Origin: Clostridia bacterium
GTDB lineage: Bacteria > Bacillota > Clostridia > Oscillospirales > Acutalibacteraceae
DNA length: 64,000 nt
Direction of reading: 5' to 3'
Assembly: GCA_017430535.1 (NCBI GenBank)
Contig: JAFRMR010000013.1
Span: 186,001 to 250,000, forward strand
Part shown: piece by piece, positions 58,959 through 64,000 of the stretch
How the letters are laid out: each line of letters starts with the position of its first letter
How positions within the stretch are numbered: position 1 is the stretch's first letter
Made by a program: the position numbers and the translations under genes
Notes under the pieces: model-generated
Database searches by the model: none
Told to the model about the DNA's origin: nothing
The model's input: only the letters and a program-made list of their open reading frames with translations

Positions 58959-61141
58959 TTGAGAAAGTTAAGGGCTTTATAAAGGAAATATTCACCTACT
59001 GGCGTGTGCCTGCCGTGGGCAACAGCGTAGCTTACAGAGAGTACCTTATGCTCTCCGTGGGCTGGCTGGGTATGCGCCTTGCCACGGTTTTCGGCATTGC
59101 CTTTGCGGTAAACAATCCCTTTACCGCCATGACATTGCACATGACCCACCGCGACCTGCTTATCTTCGGCTATATCTGCACGGCTATCGGCTATGCTCTT
59201 GCGCCCCTTAACGCCTATATCATTGATAACCTGCGCTCAAGGGCGGGCAAATACCGTGTGTTTGTAAAGCTGGCAATTCCCTCCGGCATACTTTCCCTTT
59301 TCGCTCTGTTTTATCCTTATGAAAAAATGGGATATATCCCTATGGTTGTTTCCCTTTTCCTCATAGGGCAGATTCAGGGCTATGTGCAGGGCTGGTATTC
59401 CACCGGTGTCAGCAACCTGGTTTTCGTTATCTCACCCAATTCTCAGGAACGCGTAAGGATTATGACGGTTTCCTCCCTTGTGCATAACTTCGCCCCCAGC
59501 TTAACGGGTCTGCTTATCCCGGTGCTCAGCGATGTGTTTGCAGACGGCGACCTTTACAATATAAAAACCTACCGTATGATTTACCCCTTCTTTATCGTAA
59601 TCGGCGTTGCAATGAGCCTGACCGCCTATTACGGGGTAAGCGAAAGGATTATTGAGCCCAGGTCCCGCGTAACAAAGGTGGGGCTTATCGATGCTCTTAA
59701 AGCCGTTTCAAAGAACAAGCTGTTCTGGATAAAATGCTCCGATAACTGGAATAACTTTATGGAGGACAGCAAAAATGTGCTTATGCAGTGGCTGTTCTAT
59801 TACGGCAAGGTGGGCTCAATGACCACCTACGGCATTATGGATACCCTTTCCTACAACTCCTCAATGTGGGCAATGCTGTTTTCACCCTGGCTCATTGATA
59901 AGCTGGGCAAAAAGGGCTTCAAGCTCACAAAGAACATACTGCAGATTTTCATTACCCTGGGTCTCGCCCTTACCTACAAAAAGAGCCTTGCTCTCATATT
60001 TATCTTCTATTTTCTCAACAGGTTCTGGGAAACAACGGAGGTTGTGGACCGCGCCATGGAATCGGATATACGCGATTATCAGCAGTATATCAGCGGCGAG
60101 CGCATAGACGGCTCCTTCGGTGTGGTTGATACCTATGTGGGCGGTGCCGTAGGCGCTGTTACAAACCTGTTTGTGCCCTGGGTCTATAAGCGCAACGGCT
60201 TTGACGGCACCGATTATTCCGTGCTCAATGTCTATAACGAAAACGGCACCTATAACAGCAATAATGTGCTTTATCCGCTCCTTGATAAGCTGCTGCTCAT
60301 TTCCCTTATCGGCGCCGCCATAGATGTACTGCCCTGGTTCTTCTATGATTTAAGCGAAACGGACCAGAAGGCGGTTATCCGTGTAATCCGCCTTAGGAGC
60401 GCCGTGGAGGATAAGCACGCGGATGTGCTGCAGGATGATATTTACTGCGAGGCCTGCGAAGCCCTGCAGAGCATGAAGGAATACCTTGGCTGTGAAAAGC
60501 TTGAAAAGGTAAAGAAGGAAGATTACCCCGACAGAGCCGAATACAAGCTCAGGAAGAAGGCTGTAAGAGCCCATAATGAAGAGGTTGATATTGCCGCTTT
60601 CCTCAATAAGGAGCTTCAGCGCTACACCACCCCCTTCGGCAAAGAGTTTATTGCCCTGTGCAGGCTCATAGCTGACAGCGAGCGAGGCAATGCCGAAACC
60701 GATTTTGAGGCAATAGCCGTTTCCCTTCCTCAGGCGGAAGGCAAGGAAGAAAGAAACCTGCGATCCGAGGCAATTGATATGGCCCGCTCCATAAAACGCA
60801 GGGCAAGGGAGATTGAAAAGCATCCCGAGAGAGCCGTTTTTGAATTCTCCGCGGATGATTACGAAGCCCTCTATGATCTGCCCGAGGATACAAAAGAGCA
60901 GCTTAAGGATAAGAACCGCAGAATCAAAGAGGCCACCCGCCTTCGCAACCGCTACGGCAAGCTTATGAAGCCCTATATCAGGGCGGAAAGGCACATCCTG
61001 CTCAGCGAGGCCTATGAAAATATCGATGATTTCACCTCAGATTACCCTCAGGCAAAAATCCGCTATGATGAAAAACGCCGTGAGGAAGAGGAAAAAGCCG
61101 CGGCAATGAAGAGAAAGCCCCCAAAAGCCGCAGAAGCATAA
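58955..61141 (+). CDS. GPH-type MFS sugar transporter with long C-terminal domain
   Basis: A 728-residue protein. Residues 1-455 form about 12 membrane helices of the GPH sugar:cation symporter type (AYREYLMLSVGWLGMRLATV, IGYALAPLNAYIIDNLRSRA). The last 250 residues are a charged, helical cytoplasmic extension (KEYLGCEKLEKVKKEDYPDR to the basic-acidic tail RREEEEKAAAMKRKPPKAAEA). Such an extension is unusual for this family. It imports glycosides freed or needed by the two upstream enzymes. A strong terminator follows. Confidence 0.86.
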   Translation: MIEKVKGFIKEIFTYWRVPAVGNSVAYREYLMLSVGWLGMRLATVFGIAFAVNNPFTAMTLHMTHRDLLIFGYICTAIGYALAPLNAYIIDNLRSRAGKYRVFVKLAIPSGILSLFALFYPYEKMGYIPMVVSLFLIGQIQGYVQGWYSTGVSNLVFVISPNSQERVRIMTVSSLVHNFAPSLTGLLIPVLSDVFADGDLYNIKTYRMIYPFFIVIGVAMSLTAYYGVSERIIEPRSRVTKVGLIDALKAVSKNKLFWIKCSDNWNNFMEDSKNVLMQWLFYYGKVGSMTTYGIMDTLSYNSSMWAMLFSPWLIDKLGKKGFKLTKNILQIFITLGLALTYKKSLALIFIFYFLNRFWETTEVVDRAMESDIRDYQQYISGERIDGSFGVVDTYVGGAVGAVTNLFVPWVYKRNGFDGTDYSVLNVYNENGTYNSNNVLYPLLDKLLLISLIGAAIDVLPWFFYDLSETDQKAVIRVIRLRSAVEDKHADVLQDDIYCEACEALQSMKEYLGCEKLEKVKKEDYPDRAEYKLRKKAVRAHNEEVDIAAFLNKELQRYTTPFGKEFIALCRLIADSERGNAETDFEAIAVSLPQAEGKEERNLRSEAIDMARSIKRRAREIEKHPERAVFEFSADDYEALYDLPEDTKEQLKDKNRRIKEATRLRNRYGKLMKPYIRAERHILLSEAYENIDDFTSDYPQAKIRYDEKRREEEEKAAAMKRKPPKAAEA

Positions 61142-61146
61142 TAAAC

Positions 61147-61182
61147 AAAACAGGCTGTCAATTCGACAGCCTGTTTTGTTTT
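61147..61182. terminator. terminator of the carbohydrate operon
   Basis: AAAACAGGCTGTC / GACAGCCTGTTTT (61147-61159 with 61165-61177), then GTTTT. It is bidirectional and also serves the convergent LRR gene. A close copy lies at 63284-63316. Confidence 0.9.
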
Positions 61183-61195
61183 AATTATTGTTTAT

Positions 61196-62623
61196 TTAGT
61201 ATTCCATTGTCCAGTTATAATTGGGAAGTGTCCCGAAAATTCCCTGGAAAAAGGCAATAAATCGGTCAAAGAATCCGTCCTTCACATTGATTCTTAATGA
61301 TGCATCCAAGCCAAATGATCCATATTGATTTATAACATTACCATTATTATCAAAAAACTTTACATCAAATGTTCTGGTTGCAGTCAGATTCTTTGCATCA
61401 TATTTTACTTCTTTGTTGTTGCCTTTTGCTACTGGTTTTGAGTTTTCGTATAAGGCAATTTTATAACCTGAAGGCAGTTTTAGTGATGGAACATTTATTT
61501 TAATATGAACGGTAGAGCGATAACTAACGGTTGTTTCTATTGGATCATCGGGATTTTCCGGATTACTTGGGTTATCTTTAGTGCCCGGGTTGTTTTGAGT
61601 GCCCGGGTTGTTTTGTGTATCGCTCGGCCGTTTTGAACCATAGTGCCAGTTTGCAATCAGTAAATAATCATTTGATCCGCCGATGCTTATGTCTGATTTA
61701 TTCTTGCCGCCATAATATACATCGGTTAAACTTGAACAGTCTTTAAAAGCACTGGTATATATTGATTGAACTTTACTTGAGATATAGATTGATTTAAGTG
61801 AAGTGCAGTTTTCAAACATACTGGTAGGAATATAGGGGCATGTATCATTTAAAGTCACTTTTTTGAGGCCGGTGCAACCGGAGAAAGTACCACTGCCTAT
61901 GCTTGTGACACTGTTGGGAATAGTTAAATTTGCAAGGCCGATGCAACCTGAGAAAGCGTAGTCGCCCAAATTTGTGATACTGTTGGGAATGGTTAAACTT
62001 GCAAGACTTGTACAACCATAAAATGCTTTATTACCTATGCTTGTTATGTTACCGTGTATGTTAATGTTTGTAAGCGAAGCGCATCCGCTGAATGTACCAT
62101 CGCTAATACTTGTAACACTGTTGGGTATTGTGAAGCTTGTCAGCCCGGAATTATTAAATGCCGAACTACCAATTGTTTTGATACTTTTGGGGAGTACTAA
62201 GTTTTTAAGGCTTGTGCAACCTGAAAATGTACCGCTTTCTATAGCTGTAATGCCATCCGGAATATTAATTTCGGTTAGTCCGGGACAGCCACTGAATGCC
62301 GAACTCCCGATAACCCTTACGCTGTTTGGAATAACAATTTTTGTTAACTTATGATTATAGCCAAAAGCATAAGATTTAATTTCAGTAACGGGATATCCAT
62401 TCAAAGTATCGGGAATTACCAACACACCTGAGGCACCAGAGTCACAGCTTTTAATTATTACTTGCCCGTTATTTATTTCATAATATAACGGATAAGATTC
62501 GTTGTCCAAAATTGCACTGACCATTGGGATTAAACAATCAGAAAAACTAGTATTTGAACAAATAATACCGAAAAGCAAAAGCACAGATATAGCAATTGAG
62601 ATTGTCTTTTTTATCATATTCAT
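61196..62623 (-). CDS. secreted BspA-like leucine-rich repeat protein
   Basis: A 475-residue surface protein. A signal peptide covers residues 1-36. Ten or so LRR_5 repeats (SVTSIGSGTFSGCTGLKKVT type) fill residues 60-320. A Pro/Asn-rich linker (NNPGTQNNPGTKDNPSNPEN) is followed by a beta domain and the short hydrophobic tail GFFDRFIAFFQGIFG, shared in kind with the proteins at 4289 and 45462. It probably binds a host or dietary polymer at the cell surface. The gene is convergent with the transporter. Confidence 0.87.
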   Translation of the reverse strand: MNMIKKTISIAISVLLLFGIICSNTSFSDCLIPMVSAILDNESYPLYYEINNGQVIIKSCDSGASGVLVIPDTLNGYPVTEIKSYAFGYNHKLTKIVIPNSVRVIGSSAFSGCPGLTEINIPDGITAIESGTFSGCTSLKNLVLPKSIKTIGSSAFNNSGLTSFTIPNSVTSISDGTFSGCASLTNINIHGNITSIGNKAFYGCTSLASLTIPNSITNLGDYAFSGCIGLANLTIPNSVTSIGSGTFSGCTGLKKVTLNDTCPYIPTSMFENCTSLKSIYISSKVQSIYTSAFKDCSSLTDVYYGGKNKSDISIGGSNDYLLIANWHYGSKRPSDTQNNPGTQNNPGTKDNPSNPENPDDPIETTVSYRSTVHIKINVPSLKLPSGYKIALYENSKPVAKGNNKEVKYDAKNLTATRTFDVKFFDNNGNVINQYGSFGLDASLRINVKDGFFDRFIAFFQGIFGTLPNYNWTMEY

Positions 62624-62681
62624 AATATATCCTCGCTGTTCATTTTAATAAAAACTGAAAACTGAAAAAAACTGCGGAAAA

Positions 62682-62885
62682 CTATGTTTTTCTTCTTTCA
62701 TAAAAATCACATCCGGCAGCGCTGTGACATCCTAATAAATACATCGGAGATTGTTTGCATTTGCATTTTCTGCTTTTTCCTTTTCCTTCCGAGAAGATGC
62801 AATAAGACGGGTGGCGTCGAGAATCTGTTTTTTTCAGATATTCAATGTGTGCAGGAACCCCCTGCATTTGACTGATCCTTGCCAT
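62682..62885 (-). CDS. small cysteine-rich protein
   Basis: A 67-residue basic protein with six cysteines (YCIF, RKCKCKQ, LLGCHS, GCDFY) that could bind zinc. AAAAAGGAGG before the ATG is a strong site. A 22-bp palindrome lies just upstream and is shared with the divergent XRE gene, so that regulator probably controls it. No family is recognised; a role with the regulator as a small addiction or switch pair is possible but unproven. Confidence 0.7.
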   Translation of the reverse strand: MARISQMQGVPAHIEYLKKTDSRRHPSYCIFSEGKGKSRKCKCKQSPMYLLGCHSAAGCDFYERRKT

Positions 62886-62904
62886 AAAACCCTCCTTTTT
62901 TATG

Positions 62905-63030
62905 CTTGCACCTATATAGGTGCAAGTTAATTATAAATGATTGCTATATTTATGTCAACAGATATTTGCACTTGCTCAGGTGCAGTTTTTATTTCGCCTG
63001 CATTCGCTCGTGAAGACCTGCACTTGTGCA
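62905..63030. promoter_or_regulatory. three TGCAC...GTGCA operators between divergent genes
   Basis: A perfect 22-bp palindrome CTTGCACCTAT / ATAGGTGCAAG (62905-62926), an imperfect copy at 62967-62984 and a short one at 63019-63030 (TGCACTTGTGCA). They lie between the Cys-rich gene and the XRE gene and are likely its operators. Confidence 0.75.
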
Positions 63031-63046
63031 TGCAAAGGAGGTTGGC

Positions 63047-63277
63047 ATTATTAACTCCGTATATGATAAGAAAATCGGTCATAATTTAAAAGTTTTGCGC
63101 GAAAAGCGTAAAATGACTCAGGAAGAGCTTTCCGCAAAGCTTCAGGTTATGGGATGCGATATTACAAGGAGTGCACTTGCAAAAATTGAAGTTGCCCAAA
63201 GGCATATTTATCCGGATGAAATATTAGCTTTTAAGAAGATTTTTAATGTTTCTTTTGAAGAGATATTCAAAGAATAA
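63047..63277 (+). CDS. small XRE-family regulator, probable ATT start
   Basis: A protein of about 76 residues with a Cro/CI helix-turn-helix (LKVLREKRKMTQEELSAKLQ, then TRSALAKIEVAQRHI). AAAGGAGG at 63034-63041 lies 5 bases before an ATT codon at 63047. The only other in-frame start is a GTG at 63026, which lies upstream of that ribosome site and within an operator half. An ATT start is therefore likely, as known for infC. It is divergent from the Cys-rich gene and ends at a terminator. Confidence 0.75.
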   Translation: MINSVYDKKIGHNLKVLREKRKMTQEELSAKLQVMGCDITRSALAKIEVAQRHIYPDEILAFKKIFNVSFEEIFKE

Positions 63278-63283
63278 ACAAAA

Positions 63284-63316
63284 CAGGCTGTCGAAACCGA
63301 CAGCCTGTTGATTTTT
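63284..63316. terminator. bidirectional terminator, copy of the 61147 hairpin
   Basis: CAGGCTGTCG / CGACAGCCTG (63284-63293 with 63298-63307), then TTGATTTTTTATT. The lead-in ATAAACAAAACAGGCTGTC is identical to that at 61141. Confidence 0.88.
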
Positions 63317-64000
63317 TATTTTTCTTTAATCAGTATTGCTTTGCCGGGTTTTACATCCAGCGTGATTTTTCCTCCGGTTATTAAAGCTTCCCCTGCGGGA
63401 ATTTCACCTTCCGGTGTTATTTCATACAGTTCTGCGTTTTCAAAGCCGGCATCCGGTATGTTCCAGGTGCCGTTTCTGCCTTGCTTTGAGTAAGCGATAA
63501 AAACGGTGCACTCCTTATCAAGGGGCAGCAGCACATCATCCCCCTGCTTCAGTATAATCCCGTTTTTGTTTATTGATTTATCCGGGCCGCAGCTCACAAT
63601 GCCCCCTGAATATCCTACGGTATAGCCCGCCTCTTCCTCTTTAAGGGTCAGGCGCTCATAGCGGTTCAGATAAAAACAGGGCAGCTGCAGGGTGCAGAAC
63701 TGATATAGGAATTCATCCGCCCAGTCTTTGATTTCGGGCCCGTATTTCATCCATATATCTTCCCCGTGCATTGCGCCGTAAAAAGCATCAAGCTGTTTCG
63801 GGTCCGTCAGATGTCCGCTGTAAAGGCTTACGGGTATTTCCATGCACTCCCGGGCTGTTATGTTTGAGGTCCACCAGGTGGCGGGTATTCTGCCCAGGGT
63901 GTGCATGGGCACATTCTCCCAGGATATTTCCGGCGCCTCTTCGCCAAGCGAAGCATAGAGCTTGTGTATCGGGTGAGTGGGGCTTTCAGCCCGGAGCTCC
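63316..64000 (-). CDS. hypothetical, possibly carbohydrate-active, N-terminus beyond window
   Basis: The frame is open to the last base of the window, so the N-terminus is missing. About 228 residues are visible. The C-terminal half looks like a beta-sandwich (GGKITLDVKPGKAILIKEK). The upstream part contains PATWWTSNITARECMEIPVS, FYGAMHGEDIWMK and CFYLNRYERLTL. It resembles the C-terminus of large glycoside hydrolases or related proteins, consistent with neighbouring GH genes, but I do not recognise the family. GC-rich core codon use. Confidence 0.55.
   Translation of the reverse strand, partial: ELRAESPTHPIHKLYASLGEEAPEISWENVPMHTLGRIPATWWTSNITARECMEIPVSLYSGHLTDPKQLDAFYGAMHGEDIWMKYGPEIKDWADEFLYQFCTLQLPCFYLNRYERLTLKEEEAGYTVGYSGGIVSCGPDKSINKNGIILKQGDDVLLPLDKECTVFIAYSKQGRNGTWNIPDAGFENAELYEITPEGEIPAGEALITGGKITLDVKPGKAILIKEK

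Overview
The window looks like a chromosomal segment of a gut-type Clostridia, probably near Oscillospiraceae/Ruminococcaceae. This rests on strong AGGAGG ribosome sites, BspA-like leucine-rich secreted proteins, Fe-dependent alcohol dehydrogenase and GPH sugar transport, MobA/L and serine-recombinase mobile elements, and small hairpin repeats between genes. The taxonomic placement is inference; no rRNA gene is present.

Two GC-richer core blocks flank a long AT-richer accessory block. Left core, about 1-10.1 kb: a truncated HNH endonuclease gene, a geranylgeranyl-reductase-like flavoprotein, an SDR dehydrogenase, a secreted lipase-like hydrolase with a PH-domain membrane protein, a type III alcohol dehydrogenase with an FAD enzyme, and a tRNA-Met/tRNA-Glu pair behind a consensus promoter. 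Right core, about 53.9-64 kb: an AI-2E family transporter, DUF4298, a three-gene carbohydrate operon (GH42-like, GH30, GPH-type MFS), a BspA-like secreted protein, a small XRE switch and a gene cut by the window end.

The accessory block has three layers. (1) 10.1-20.3 kb is a defence island on the minus strand: Fic, RhuM, then one tight operon of Vsr, an HpaII-type methylase, HpaII endonuclease, two further C5 methylases, a MORC/MutL-like GHKL ATPase and a DUF6173-like protein, with a KAP NTPase upstream. (2) 20.3-30.8 kb is a mobilizable element: sigma factor, XRE, small proteins, a MobQ-type oriT, a MobA/L relaxase, a DUF4143 ATPase, an AlbA/Schlafen-like protein, ParB and a large serine recombinase. 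(3) 30.8-52.5 kb is a second mobilizable element: MobC/MobP relaxase, a VirD4-like coupling protein, an ArdC-like protein, a primase-like replication protein and a second large serine recombinase. It carries unusual cargo at 40.6-48.8 kb. A Fic/VbhA-like toxin-antitoxin pair lies directly beyond the second recombinase.

The most interesting part is that cargo. A structured RNA with its own promoter and terminator precedes a LytTR response regulator and an AgrC-like histidine kinase. Two nearby promoters carry the same pair of 9-bp direct repeats spaced 21 bp apart, the classic LytTR geometry. One drives a secreted small protein and a secreted CHAT/caspase-like protein. The other drives a 44-residue peptide gene and a secreted protein with a permuted papain-like (H...NC) signature. 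No AgrB is visible. I read this as a mobile, probably peptide-responsive two-component system controlling secreted effector-like proteins; the regulatory link is inferred from the sites.
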